Assembly: GCA_015039365.1 (NCBI GenBank)
Contig: WION01000354.1
Coordinates: 1 to 54,553 of the forward strand
Length of the DNA: 54,553 bases
Source of the DNA: Amanita rubescens
Taxonomy: Eukaryota; Basidiomycota; Agaricomycetes; Agaricales; Amanitaceae
Direction of reading: 5' to 3'
Both the position numbers and the translations under genes were made by a program. This document shows, in pieces, positions 18,891 through 30,677 of this stretch. The stretch's first letter is position 1; every line of letters starts with the position of its first letter. The notes beneath the pieces were generated by a model that was given only the letters and a program-made list of their open reading frames with translations, was not told the origin of the DNA and ran no database searches.

Positions 18891-21811
18891 ACTCAAACGA
18901 ACGAAAAACAAAAAGAAGTGTTTTTTTTATATATATATCCAACTACTCGCTTCCTATACCGTGTCCCTCGATTTGTTTTTTTTTTTTTGAATTTTTTTTT
19001 TGGGGTTGAAGGAATGATTTCTTTGATCTATACCTAGGTTGCGGTTGTATTTCTGTCTTCTTTTTTTTCTTCTTCTGGTTTTTAGTAGCGGCGTCGGGTG
19101 TTGGTGCGAGTTTTTCGGTTTCGGTGGTGCGTGGTTTTGATTATAATTGATGGAGAGAGAGAGGAGCTGACGGGGTTGTATTATCATATTTAGACAAACG
19201 AAATACGAACACGACTTACACGAGCACTTGGGCGTCCGATCCATTCATTCCTTTTCGCGTCGTACAACAAACAACATCTATAGAAGGTTTCTATTCAACA
19301 ACCAAGAATGCGCCAAGTACATACATGCCGAGTCTCCTTTCTTTTCTTCTTACAATCTAATTTTCTTCAAATGTTCTACTGCATCTACTACACTACCCGT
19401 ACAAAAACTGTCAAAAACAGCGCTAACTAGCGGATTGTGAGATTCTCTATACGTATACTCGGTATTTTTTTAATGTATATATTGTGTATGAAAGAAACAA
19501 AGTTGCACTCTCTATCTCTAGTGTACGTTAACGGAGGTTTATTATTATTACCAGTTACGAGTGGAGATAAGGTGTGAGCGTGCCTCAGGAACCAACGGCC
19601 AGGAGGTCGCGCGACTCGGAACTTTATATCAAGTGTGTGCCAACCGTGCTAAATATGGAATCCTTGTACTTTATGGATGACACATGTCGCAGGTACGGCA
19701 ATTCGGATATGAGCTAATGCGTCAGTTTTGATGATGTTAGAAAGGAAGGGTTCTTTCCTAGCGTGGTCTTCGTGAAGGAGGATAGAAGCCGCTGTGCCAC
19801 AAGATAAGCTTAAGATGTGGGTGCCGTTCCGGGCCGCGGACGTTACGCGTTACGCTTGTTTGTTCGGTTTCCTTTCTCGGCTTCAACAAGCGCGTATGAA
19901 CTAACTAAACGACCCCTATTGTCATATCGCTAGGAGATGGTTCAATTATACACGATTGACGTGCCAAGGCGAAAAGTTAATCCATCTTTTTCACGGAATT
20001 CCAAAGTTCTAGACCACAGCACGCACACGAGTTGTCACAACTGCCTCACGACTTCAAGTCTGCTTGACCATTTTTAATTTGCGAATCCCGAATGAATTGA
20101 ACGGATGGACCTTGTGCCTATCTGTGCCTTGCGCAGCGCTCTAAAGGTGCAGGGAAAATGTTATGTCAAACCAAATCTGATGGTGTGCGAGAAAGGTAAG
20201 AACGTCGATATAGAAATTTTGTTTACTAACGATTCCTTCTTTTTGCAGGGAATGTAAATGACGTGGAGTTTCACTGTACGGCTGATGAATCAAATGACTC
20301 GATGAGACGTTTCGCCTTGGGGATAACTTTTCGGTCTTACAGAGGAGTTGTCGTCTCGTCAACACTTCACCCCAGCGTTGAAGACAGTTGAAAAAAAATA
20401 TCCTGTGACTAACTTATCGATACGATTCAGGGCTATTCTGGAGTCACCAAAAATCACGTCGCGCCTCAGCTCTGGCGTATACCAACTTGGCTGCTCATTA
20501 GTCACCTATTTTCTATTTAATATATATGCAACCTTCTTCAAAGGACGCTGTACCAGAGCATGCGAGCTTCCCGATTGTCGCCTGGCCGCTAGCCCTCGTC
20601 TCTTTGGATCCCACGGCTTGGGAAACTTGAGGGCGACGTGGAATGCGCACCGTGGCAGAAAATGTCTTGGTTATCATCTAATTAACGACATTGGACCGGT
20701 GCGTTAACAAGAACGGGATGGTTTATAAAAAACCGCACGTACTCGAAGTTCCTTACAGTCAAGGATTTTCGAAAAACTGACTTATAATTTCTAGCCTCAT
20801 CGAAAGCGTTAGTAGGCCGTCGTTCCTGGCCGTCGTTCACTGCCAGAGAAAGTACAGGATCAGTTCGTGCCCAACAATGCGCCGGGTCTTCGCCCCCCAA
20901 ATCAAGTTGCTGCCCTTTGTTTCTTCGAGCGCTCGCTTTATCTCGCAGTTGGCCTGACCAGCCACAAGTCTACTCCACTGGCGGAGGTTATTCCTAGAGG
21001 ATAGTAAGAATGACAAGTGGAGCATGATTCTCCCTCAAGTCATTACCACTGTCACCCGCCGCATGATTGAAAAGACTTGATCGTGGATCGTAAGAAGGGA
21101 CAGACAACGGCCTTGAAGGTACGTGTGATGCGCGCTGATTGTGCTGTAATCCTAGCGGACTGACCTCGCTCTTCCTATCCATCGCTACGAATCCCACAGG
21201 TAGAGAACAAAGTTACTGTTAAACGGCTCCGATGACTGCCAATACGTAGCCCGTTTTGGAGAGCGAGTGCATTGCGTGCTGGAGAAGACGACGCTCATGA
21301 TAGAGATAAGGGTATCCGAGTGAGAGACCACTGGCAGTCTGACTGCCAGAGGCCGGTGAAATTGCCGCTGAGCCCATGCTGACCACGGTGCGTCTCACAT
21401 TCCCTGCATACGCGGCTAATCTAAACCTTGTCCTGTTTTGTAGAGTCAGGAACTGATAACCGATACAGCTCACGAATCCACTCTTGCGCATTTTAAACGA
21501 ACTTTCACAATTTCTGCCGTTTCAGTCCAAACTCAACTCACATTCTTACTTCCTCTCCTGTTAGTCAGGGTCGAACATTGCCAGGTGTCGACGTACCTAT
21601 CACTATCCTCGGATCCAACTTGTGCTGTACATCTTATCAGAACCGTCGCGCTTTATGACTCTGAGACCAGGGACAGAAACGGCGAAGCGTCCTGGTTTGT
21701 CTCTATAGCAACACAGCCTCCCTCCAAATATACATGGTATACTACATCGAGCGACGAGTAAACATAATCCGATGGATGATATACTAAGCAAGATGTGAAC
21801 TCCAAGTTATC
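18891..21811. other. Gene-poor stretch with T-rich 3' region and repeat copy C
   Basis: 18900-19100 is T-rich and A/T-microsatellite-like, probably the 3' UTR and downstream of the OPT gene. From 19100 to 21050 I find only short, overlapping open frames with no motif. Copy C of the dispersed repeat lies at about 21060-21720. No gene is supported. Confidence 0.5.
21060..21720 (+). repeat. Dispersed repeat, copy C (partial)
   Basis: It matches the first part of copies A and B: GTGCTGTAATCCTAGCGGAC and CTTCCTATCCATCGCTAC are shared with copy A, GCGTGCTGGAGAAGAC with both, and GACAGAAACGGCGAAGCGTC ends the match. The distal part seen in A and B (GGAGAAATGTATYATCCGAA) is absent, so this copy is truncated shortly before DPH5. 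Confidence 0.65.
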
Positions 21812-22798
21812 CTAGTGCGCACCATACTCATCCTTTGCCACTCTTCTCCAATTTTCCTTGTTCACAGCGAAAGCTTCTGCAAATTCCGCTTCTAGCACAT
21901 GAAGTCTCTTCCCCACCACAATCAGGCTATGAAGCGGTGATCCAAAGACCCGTTGGTGATCTTCCGGAGGGACCGATAACAGGTTGTCAAGCGTACCGGA
22001 CACAATATGCTCCCCATCATATGACGGATTAGGAGCATGATCATCGCTGGCGGACGACGATGGTGGTGGATGTGCGCCCATCCGCGACAATGCGATGACA
22101 AGCGTTTTTTTCGGGTCTAATATGCCTTCGCCCACTTCCTCCTCCACCTCCTTCATCTGTTCCAACGCGGTCGGAATAGACATGTATCTCGGAGGTTCGT
22201 AGATCTTCCTTCCTCTCGCCAAGTTTTCCTCGCTCTGTTCTTTGACTTTAATGTCCAATAACACGAGTGTGTGTAATCCGAGCTTGGCATTTTCTGATAT
22301 TCGATGATAAAATGAAGATGGACGCCAGGAGGGTGTGAAGAATACGAGAGAGACGGTCTGGCCAAAGTTGTATAACTGAAGGCCGCTTGAACCGATGGCG
22401 GTGAGAATGGAAGCGTTATGGATGATCTGGGTGGGGATGTTAAGGTGTCTGGCGCGTAGGATGATATCTGTATGGGTTGTAGCACTGCGATGAATTCCGC
22501 TGTTAGACTCGGATATTTCACAACGGACGGAGACGCACCCAAATGGATCGCCCACGACTAACAAAGCCACGTCTTCTTTATCCGCTCCGTTGAGTATCTC
22601 GTCCGCGTTGGACTCCACTGTTTCTCTATCCGCAAGAATGAGTGTTTTTTGGTAGAAATTCTCGAGTCGTTCCTTGGGTACCATCAAGATCGACGTGTAA
22701 GCTTCGAGATATACGCGTGAGGCACCTCGGATGGCATTGAGGCCACGAAGAGTGATATCAGATTCGTCGCAGAGACCGAGGCCGATAAGATAAAACAT
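21812..22798 (-). CDS. DPH5: Diphthine methyl ester synthase
   Basis: DPH5 methylates the modified histidine of elongation factor 2 with S-adenosylmethionine in the diphthamide pathway, in the cytosol. Exons 22798-22539 and 22484-21812 give 310 aa. The N-terminus MFYLIGLGLCDESDITLRGL is the family signature, followed by LLVVGDPFG (SAM-binding loop), ATTHTD, IHNASILTAIGSSGLQLYNF and VALSRMGA-like segments. The 54-nt intron (22485-22538) has no stop and a length divisible by three, so a naive open frame reads through it; splicing restores GDPFGATTHTD. A roughly 60-bp piece of this gene's 5' end recurs at 26644-26701. Confidence 0.93.
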   Translation of the reverse strand: MFYLIGLGLCDESDITLRGLNAIRGASRVYLEAYTSILMVPKERLENFYQKTLILADRETVESNADEILNGADKEDVALLVVGDPFGCVSVRCEISESNSGIHRSATTHTDIILRARHLNIPTQIIHNASILTAIGSSGLQLYNFGQTVSLVFFTPSWRPSSFYHRISENAKLGLHTLVLLDIKVKEQSEENLARGRKIYEPPRYMSIPTALEQMKEVEEEVGEGILDPKKTLVIALSRMGAHPPPSSSASDDHAPNPSYDGEHIVSGTLDNLLSVPPEDHQRVFGSPLHSLIVVGKRLHVLEAEFAEAFAVNKENWRRVAKDEYGAH

Positions 22799-23531
22799 GT
22801 GCCACGTGTCGAAGTATGCTAGCTAGTATGGGCGCACAAATAATAGATGTAAATAGAAGACCTAATGCCTGCTTCCCCATAATTCCAAGAGTCGATTAAG
22901 AGCGTGCGACTCGCCACGCACCAGGCTAGGTTGAATGGAACCCGATCAACCCCCATTCGAGAGCATAAGGTTGTGTGAGTTCACCATGGCTCTCGCTGGG
23001 AAAAAGGGAAAGAACAGTAGGAGAATAGGCAGGTTACTCCACCTTCGGCTTATGTCGCCCCGACTACGACTCCGCATTTGAGGTCAGCTTCTTCAGACTC
23101 TTCCTCGTTGACGGGGACGGCGAGAACGGGAGTGGGAAACGTGTGAGTGTTCTCAACGATAAGGTTTGTCCGAGTACACTCGCTCGTTATGGAAATGCAT
23201 TCGCCTCACGTAGGACACAACACCACTTTGCGCACTCACATCCAAGTTCCTACCACAATGCCCCTTCGTCAGAAGTAACAAAGTCAAGGCTGTTCGAATT
23301 TCTTCCGATCGTTCCACACCTTCAGCCAGACCAGCAGTGTCGGAATCATCACCCAATGATGATTGGATTTGGAGCGCTTTGGATACTGCGAGAAATGCAG
23401 CGATGACCAACGACCTCGCACATGTTCCATCTATCAAACGACATCGCGGATGTCTTTACGCGGATGTTGGAACGTCTTTACGTGAATTGGATCACCGCTC
23501 TACGTGCATTAGTTTGCTCATTCTCCACAGG
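22799..23531. other. Intergenic stretch with weak exon-like frames
   Basis: This stretch separates divergent DPH5 and the downstream plus-strand gene. An open frame around 23337-23440 (SALDTARNAAMTNDLAHVPS) may be an upstream exon of the gene at 23532-26219, but I could not join it in frame. Nothing else recognised. Confidence 0.35.
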
Positions 23532-26219
23532 CAATGAACAAGAATAGAAACGACTTTTGTGTCATCACTAATGAGATCGCGAGTCTTATTGAATTAGCTG
23601 TTCGGTATGCAAGGGAGCACGATCCGGTGTGCGAGAGATTTAAGGGAGTATGCGATGATTTCCTGACGTGAGTATATCCATCGTCCGGGGTTCATCTATG
23701 CTAACTGATCGTCGACAAATAGCACTGTATCAAGTATGCAATCTGAAATGGAGCAGATACTTGGGACCCCTACTAAGGCGCTCACCGAAAGCGAAGGCAT
23801 TCCAAACCAGTTCTATCTTCTTACCAGTTCCGAGTTAGTTGCCTGCGCAGAGATCTCCAGGTACCAATATGGAAAATTGATTATAGAAGATTAACAAAGC
23901 GATCCGACAGGCGTTGTCACTTTCTTCGCCGGTACCGTCGTCGACGGGTTTACTCTCAAACTCTAGGGAAGTCACGATTTCAGGAGGAACGTTCACAGAT
24001 ATTCAAGGCAACTTGAACCAATATGTGCGCCAGACTTATCCTGTCTGTATGACTGCTAACAGCATCATTCATAGATCTTCCCCAACTGTGGAACCGCGGA
24101 TATTCAAACGTTACTCCTCAATGATATGGCAAGGAAAATGGATGATCTTGATTTCTCAGATGTATGCTTATTGATATCAGTCCCGTGTTGGAGCTGACAT
24201 GCAGTAGTACAGTGTCCTTAAATATGGTGATCTTCGAGCCATCAGCACGCCACGGAGAAGATATGAAGGAACCCGGCCTCACGATGTCAATGAACAGGAC
24301 CCATTCCAGGAATACACTGTTGTCATTCACAATCAGATCATGACTGCCAGAACCTACAGAGGGGGATCCGCTTTACAAGTGAGTGCTACCGCAAGGCTTT
24401 TATGCTGGTGTGGAGGTCATATTATAGTAGTCTTTCAGGAATGATGCTAAGATGATTCTGGAATACAATTTTCGGCGAGTCACGTCATCATTGTCAGTCA
24501 AGATCATGCCTTCTCACGTATTCATGAAGACATCAGCATCTTGCTCAGCTTTTTGGCGCTGTGTTTTTCCTAACAAAGTGCCTACCCTGATATTCCACTG
24601 GTGGTGCGATCCTTCTAAACTTCGTGTCAGATGTCCTGTATCTGATATATATTTTGAGAACGTAAACCTTTGCCTCAGCGAGAGTCCTTGCTTCGACGGT
24701 TTCAGCTGGTATGTCACTGTGACTTGCCAGAAGTTTGCTACCTTATTGATGAAAATATACAGCACAGGGAACTTCAGGTTAGGAACAAAGTATCCACAAA
24801 CTTTCATCCGAGCTTCCTGTCTTTAAGGCTGCTTTTCGCTACATTATGCAAGAGCTTCAACTCAGTCGTCCTCCGAGTGCTATCCAACTTACATCGGAGG
24901 GTCAGCTCCTCCACTCCACCTCCGCACGACAGACTCGGGAACGTTGCATTCTTCCTGAATGCGCGAATTTTAATAATTGCAGTTGTCATATTTATATCGA
25001 CGATTGTCAGCGTTTACAAGTATCCATCGTGCGTTTTCTTGTTAACTGCATCTGATTTTCCATGATGCAAATGTTTCTTGCACTCAGGAACCTGTGAACG
25101 GTATAAATTCCTGGAATTGTATGATGGAGTTGCCGAACCTGTCTTCGCATGACACGGAATGCGATGAAGGATGCTTTACTGTCTAACGGAATTATATCAA
25201 ATAGGGTATCAGATCGACAAGAAAGCAGTGTTTACTTGCGATATATGATTTTCTAATTGGGAGGATTGCATAAACTATTTTCTTCTGCGGCGCTCATTGC
25301 TGAAGAATCCGATCATGTTGATCTCGCCAACGAGGCATGCCAGGGCTGTGCGACTCACTTTCAACCGTGAATATCGCTTCACGTGGCATGGTTGGAGTAT
25401 TGACAACGAATGATATTGGATAGTTGAAGTGTCTCAAGTAGCTATCGACAACTCTCGTTGGACATGGTAAGTCAAGAACAGCGATTATCAAAATCATTAT
25501 TGACAGCCCTCAAGTTTTACCATACCACATAGTGTTTCGTCTGCACATCAAGCAGGGCACCCAGCTTATCTGCTGCCAATCGAAGTTTGACGCTCCATCG
25601 TTATATCTCGAATCGTTCCTTGCACAAGGCGAACGAATATTGTCCCAAATCCGATTGTCATGTACTACTTGCATGGATGCGGCGATAGGTAAGCAGGAGA
25701 AGTTTAGGATACGAACTCTCCTACTTATGAAATGCGATGATCAGTGACAGGACGTACATTGCAAGATTTCCTTCCAGAGCTACTTCTCTCCGACATCACC
25801 CTTCCCAGGCCCCACAAGCAGTATTTTTATTTGTTAAGAACCTTCAGGACGTTGATGACGCGTTCGAAATATCATGGTTCTGGGCAGAGGATCGAAAAGG
25901 GTTGAAACGTCTTAGCCCAGCTGACATGAGCATGTTAGGACTGGGCGAGCCTCATCAGTCGAAAATCTATGTCAGGGCGTGGAGCCCGCTGGGCTGAGAT
26001 GATATGGGAAGATCTACGTCGTCTTTCACGAGATATTTGGGTTTGCCGCCGATTCACCCGATATTCCCCGTTTCCTGGACTTACCCGTTGCGTCAGTTGA
26101 ATGGGATGGTACGCATCTTTTTTTTCAATTTAGTCAATTTTCTAATTTAATTCGTTATTGGCCATTAGGAGACGAGGATGGCCCTTTAACGCCTTGGGAT
26201 GCAATTACGTTGGAGTGAA
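23532..26219 (+). pseudogene. Decayed or fast-evolving multi-exon fungal gene of unknown function
   Basis: Several exon-like blocks lie on one strand. At 23532-23840 a helical segment (NKNRNDFCVITNEIASLIEL, then a clean intron at 23669-23722, then SSMQSEMEQIL) resembles the four-helix N-termini of agaricomycete proteins. At about 23940-24022 SREVTISGGTFTDIQGNL recalls the short motif common at the start of many agaricomycete orphan proteins. Blocks at 24095-24380 (YGDLRAISTPRRR, EYTVVIHNQIM), 24826-24900 (FKAAFRYIMQELQLSRPPS) and 25840-25995 (FWAEDRKGLKRLSPADMSML) follow. The 3' end is well formed: IYVVFHEIFGFAADSPDIPR and VASVEWDG, an intron with TAG acceptor, then DEDGPLTPWDAITLE and stop. 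Between blocks, stops and frame changes occur that I could not resolve with introns. It may be one broken gene, two genes, or one intact gene I cannot splice. Function unknown. Confidence 0.4.
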
Positions 26220-26643
26220 TGTTGAAATAGTGGTCAATGACTCAACCCTGTATTTCAAATAGGTACATTTACAATACACTTGCTAGCGATGAGGGACACA
26301 GCCTCACGGGAGATATTCAACATGCCTGTTGCAATAACGTTTCAGGAATTAGGTTTTCCTAACGCCGAATTTGCTACCGATTAAAAGTTGCTTATTGAAG
26401 TACATTACTGGTAGTACCACTTTGTCTGGCGATTGTCGGTTGTAGTATGGAACGCAAGGTCATGCATGTATGTTAAACGGGCCGTGTCATCGATCGACTC
26501 CTGGTTCCTGAGTACAAAGACGCAAATGAATCGGCTGCACGTCGTGCACACGAGCAGGTAGCTACACGATGGCGCACTGCGTAGGTGTGATCTTGTTCGA
26601 CTAAGGATACCCTGAGTTTAGCCATCTCAGCGGAGTCTAACAA

Positions 26644-26701
26644 GCATTGAGGCCACGAAGAATGATATCGTCGCAGAGACCGAGGCCGATAAGATAAAAC
26701 A
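26644..26701 (-). repeat. Small duplicated fragment of the DPH5 5' coding end
   Basis: This stretch nearly repeats 22735-22796 (the DPH5 start region, antisense words GAGGCCACGAAGA and GCAGAGACCGAGGCC), with one substitution and a 6-bp deletion. The match stops exactly at the DPH5 start codon, so the ATG is lost. It is a non-functional scrap between the decayed gene and the F-box gene. Confidence 0.85.
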
Positions 26702-26791
26702 AGCGCGCGGAGTTAGACAAACTTCGTAATAGGCCCTGATGGCCTGATGCGTAAGCAACTGAGCCCAGGTTAACCTTGTTCCCGAACCAAT

Positions 26792-29091
26792 GTGAGTCCT
26801 TCGTTGGTGGTGGTTGAGAGGCAAGCTGATTCGCGTGCGAGGCGTTTTACTGATTTGCCATTGGACGTCCTCCAACCAATCCTCGCTGACCTATCTGACC
26901 GCAAACATTGGCATACTTGCGCGCTCGTGAACAAAGCCTTCAACCAGGTCGCTACGCCGTTGCTGTATAGAACGTTGGATTCACGGATAAAACAGGTGCG
27001 TCTCATCGCCACTTGAGAATCGCCTGCCATTTATGCTCGATAGTCAAAGTTGTACCACCCTTCTGCAACGCTTATAAACCGACCAGAACTCGCCAAATAC
27101 GTTTGGAAGATCAAGGAAACAGGTCAGTAACTCCACAACCTCACGAACGTAGCTTATCAACTCCACTAGGCGCCGTACACTTTGCAAATCGACCGCTACA
27201 GCCAAATATTACGCACGAAACGCTACAAGCGCTCACCCTATGCACGGACCTACATTCTCTAGTCTGGACAGATGACTCGCCGTCAGCATCCTTTGTAGCC
27301 TTTCACATTCCTTTCTCCTCCAACGAAAACAACTCTACCTTGTCGCCCTGGTCAACCAACGCACTTCCCGGATCTTCCATACTACACGGCACAACCTCTG
27401 AACGAGACCAGACCTTTTTCCACCCCCTCCTTTGCTTCCTTACCGTGATCCGAGAAATCAAAGCGCCCTTGCGGGAACTTACCATCCGATCACACAGTGA
27501 CCTTGGTCCGGAAGTCTGGTCAGAGTTATCAAAATGGAAGGCACTGTGCAAGATCAGTATTTGGTGCATGGAAGGCCCTCCAAAGGTTTTACAAGGATGG
27601 GCAGGCCAAGAGCTAGGGAAAACCCTGACAGAGCTTGAACTCGGCGTACGTCCGGTCCCTTACTAGTCACGTTTTTCTAACATTTTTGACAACACAGCGT
27701 TGCGCCGGTGTCCCACCCACGATCCTCGTCTCCGTCATTTCCCAACTTCCCCTCTTACAAAACCTCTATCTCAAAGGCGCTCCACCCTCTGCCGTTCTCA
27801 CCATCTTCACCCTCCTACCCCGCCTTCACACTCTCGACACCGAATTTCTCAATCCCGGAGCAGGAAACATATGGCCCAGAGGTTGGCCTCTCCAGCTCCG
27901 CACCGCGAACTCTACTACTACCACAACTACCAACCACGACTCCGATGCATCACAAAACCTCCCTGTGCTACCGACACTCCGAAACCTGACCGTACGCACA
28001 TCCTCAATCGACACATTAGGCCCTAACAAACTATTCCCCTGGATCCGAGCGCTCGTCGTCAACCCAGGTCTCGAATCTCTCCGCCTACTCACGTTTACAA
28101 CGAGCGGGTACACAGATATCCCTCGTTCATTTATATTGGATATGGCGAGGGTACACGGGGATATCTCCCCTTCCCTCGATTCGGTGCTCCCAGGGCAAAC
28201 TCAACCAACCCGATCTGAAAATACTTTCAAGGGGTTGAGGAAGTGGATCGTGGGACAAGCTCAGATGACGTTGTCGGATATCGAGTGTGTGTGCAAGACG
28301 TTTCCAGAGCTGGAAGAGCTGGCGTGTAGTGTTGCTGTTGTCATGGGGGATATGGTGAGTCGTCCGTCTCCTAAATGGTTGTTGACGTGGGACGTTGACA
28401 CGTGTCTTTTTGATAGGAATCCATCGTGGATGCCATTTCTTCCGCAACCAACTTGCATACGTTGAGACTCCACGTTCAGTGGATCCCACCTGATCTTCCA
28501 CAACAACAACATCATCATTCATGGTTACCTTCAGATGAGATACGCCTCCTCAATGGCAACTCGTGGGCGTTCGACCGGCCTTTAACTCCCTCTCCGGAAC
28601 TCACCGAGTCTGAGTCGGACTTGGACTCTGACTACGTCTCCGACAATGACGGTGTTGGTGGTAGCGCCCACCACGACGCAAGCTTAGATGGCACATCCGG
28701 ACCACCACCACGCGCAGCTGTTAGCAGCAGACTTATGGCCGCGTACGGGTTCAACCCAAATTTCAACGCCAACCAGAGTGGTTCCAGTGAGATGAACGCC
28801 CGTCGTGATAATCTCTGGCACAGAAACGGAAACGGAAATGGAAATGGGAATTGGAATGGTAGAAATGGGGGCAAGATCATCGCGGATGGCGGTGGCAGTG
28901 GTGGTGGTATTGAACAGCAACAGTATCATCGATCGTTCACGCTCGAACATGCGCGTACGGTGATGGACCGGGAAGGATCAAAGTTGCGGGTTATGGTGGT
29001 TACAGGGGTGGTCTATACCGGACGATGGATCTGGGATAACGAGAATGCAGAGGCGAAATTCGAGGTGGAATGTGCCGGCGAGGAAGAATAA
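26792..29091 (+). CDS. F-box protein
   Basis: Exons 26792-26995, 27044-27122, 27170-27645, 27698-28354 and 28417-29091 sum to 2091 nt (696 aa). The N-terminal F-box begins FTDLPLDVLQPILADLSDRK and continues to LVNKAFNQVATPLLYRTL; this domain docks a substrate receptor to SKP1 in SCF ubiquitin ligases. The middle (about residues 75-460) has leucine-rich segments such as LPLLQNLYLKGAP, LPRLHTLDTEF and LESLRLLTF, consistent with divergent LRR-like repeats. The C-terminal part is low complexity, with acidic SESDLDSD runs, a GNGNGNGNWNG repeat and a GGGSGGG stretch. Substrate unknown. The F-box call rests on sequence pattern only. Confidence 0.85.
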
Positions 29092-29205
29092 TAGTGGCAT
29101 TCATGATACAATTTACTATACCCTGGGACCTGGGTTTACATGGACTGTACATACACATAGGGTATTATAGTACAGAGAGAAAGTGCATATAAAAAACGTG
29201 TACTG

Positions 29206-30559
29206 TCAAACAATATAAATATTCTCTGTTTCCAACTCGTACGACTCCAGCTTCTTGAAATACGCGACCCGCACAGCTCGTTCCTTTTCCCACTAGAATA
29301 GCACGCGTCAACGATGCGGTGACATGATCAACGATAAACTCACCGTTTCATCAACTTCGTCTTCCCTATCCTTGGCTTTGGCCTTGCCTTTTCCCTTGAC
29401 TTTCGTAGGAGCGGACGTTTTGCCAGCGTTCTCCTTTCCTTTGCCTTTAGCCACACCCCGCGTCGTCTTGCTTGCCTTTTCCTTCTTCCCTTTATTCCCA
29501 TCCGCGAGCTGACTTTGCTTTGATAACCTCGCGGATCGTCTCTTCCCTCCTCCATCTTCCTTCCCCGGTTCTTCCTTCTCCTTACCCTTCCGTCCTGTTG
29601 ATTTGGTCGTCCTAGCCTTCTTTTTAACAGGCGTGCTAACCTCCGCACTAGGCTCTTCTCTCGTCTTTCTCTTTGGTAACTGAGACCGCAATGCACGACG
29701 ATCATCCACAAGCGCAGAATCATCCACATTCTGGACTCGTTCTTCTTGTACTTCCTCTAGTACCATCCTATCACGTTTCCTTCTACGCCTTATCGGCGTA
29801 ACGACCGCTGAGCTAACAACCGAAGGCACGTCCTTTTCATCCCCTTCTTCCAAAGCGGGACTGAAGAAAGGATTGACATTCTCGTCATTTTCCACGTTAT
29901 CATTCCCGGGAGAAGAACGCAGCCTAGGTCTAGGCTTAACAGGGGAAGGTGTAGATAACACGCTCGGAGAGCTGACTAGTAGGAAAGGATTGTTCTCTTC
30001 ATCGTTGTCAAAGGAAAAGGTTGTTGTCGTGCGTTCAACGCGTCTTTTCTTTAAGGTGTGAAGGGGAGCGATGGCGGGTGGGATTAGTAAGGTTCTGGTA
30101 CCGGCGGATGGTTTGGATATGGGAGTTGTAGTCTGGTTGAGTTTGACAGCGCTAGACCTAGAGTGGCCTATAGAGTCGAGTTAGAGTTGGGTGGGTTGAG
30201 GGCGAGTGTGGGGCATGCTTACCAGGCGTGGCATTGGTTTCGAGCTTTTGCCGTTTTCGTTGTGGTTCTAGGGGAGCTAAAGGCTGACGACGCGCGTGAT
30301 CCTTCCCTCGTTCGAGCTTGAGCTTGCGCTCTGCTGCGAGAAAGCCAAACGGATCGGAGTCTCTTGGCGCCGGGGTATTAGCCTTGGGAGTTGAAAAAAC
30401 AAAGTTTGATCCTTGACGTGCGGGTGAAGTTGGGAGCGCTAAAAAAGCTGAAGATGGGTTTATCTTTTCCTCGACTTCATCGATATACGAAAGGGCTGGA
30501 GATGAAGACGGAGGCAGGGGCGACAAGAATTTATGTGTGATGTCTTGAAGGGGCGGCAT
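29206..30559 (-). CDS. Basic nuclear protein of unknown function with a conserved-looking tail
   Basis: Exons 30559-30223, 30167-29344 and 29292-29206 sum to 1248 nt (415 aa). I start at MPPLQDITHKFLSP; an in-frame ATG further upstream (30634) is possible. The N-terminal third holds DPFGFLAAERKLKLERGKDH. The middle is rich in Ser/Pro and Lys/Arg with several nuclear-localisation-like runs (RRRRKRDR, PVKKKAR) and AT-hook-like GKGK runs. The last exon reads WEKERAVRVAYFKK then LESYELETENIYIV and stop. A compact, aromatic, acidic terminus on an otherwise disordered basic protein suggests a binding motif. I do not recognise the family; a chromatin or cell-division factor is a guess. Confidence 0.75.
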
Positions 30560-30677
30560 GACTCTTATTTTATGTGGCTGTGTCCGGCAATCTTTCGTTC
30601 CGGATTCGAATGATCTCCCGACTCGAAAAATCATGATATAAAAATTATAAACTCACTCTCTGGAATGTATTCAAACC

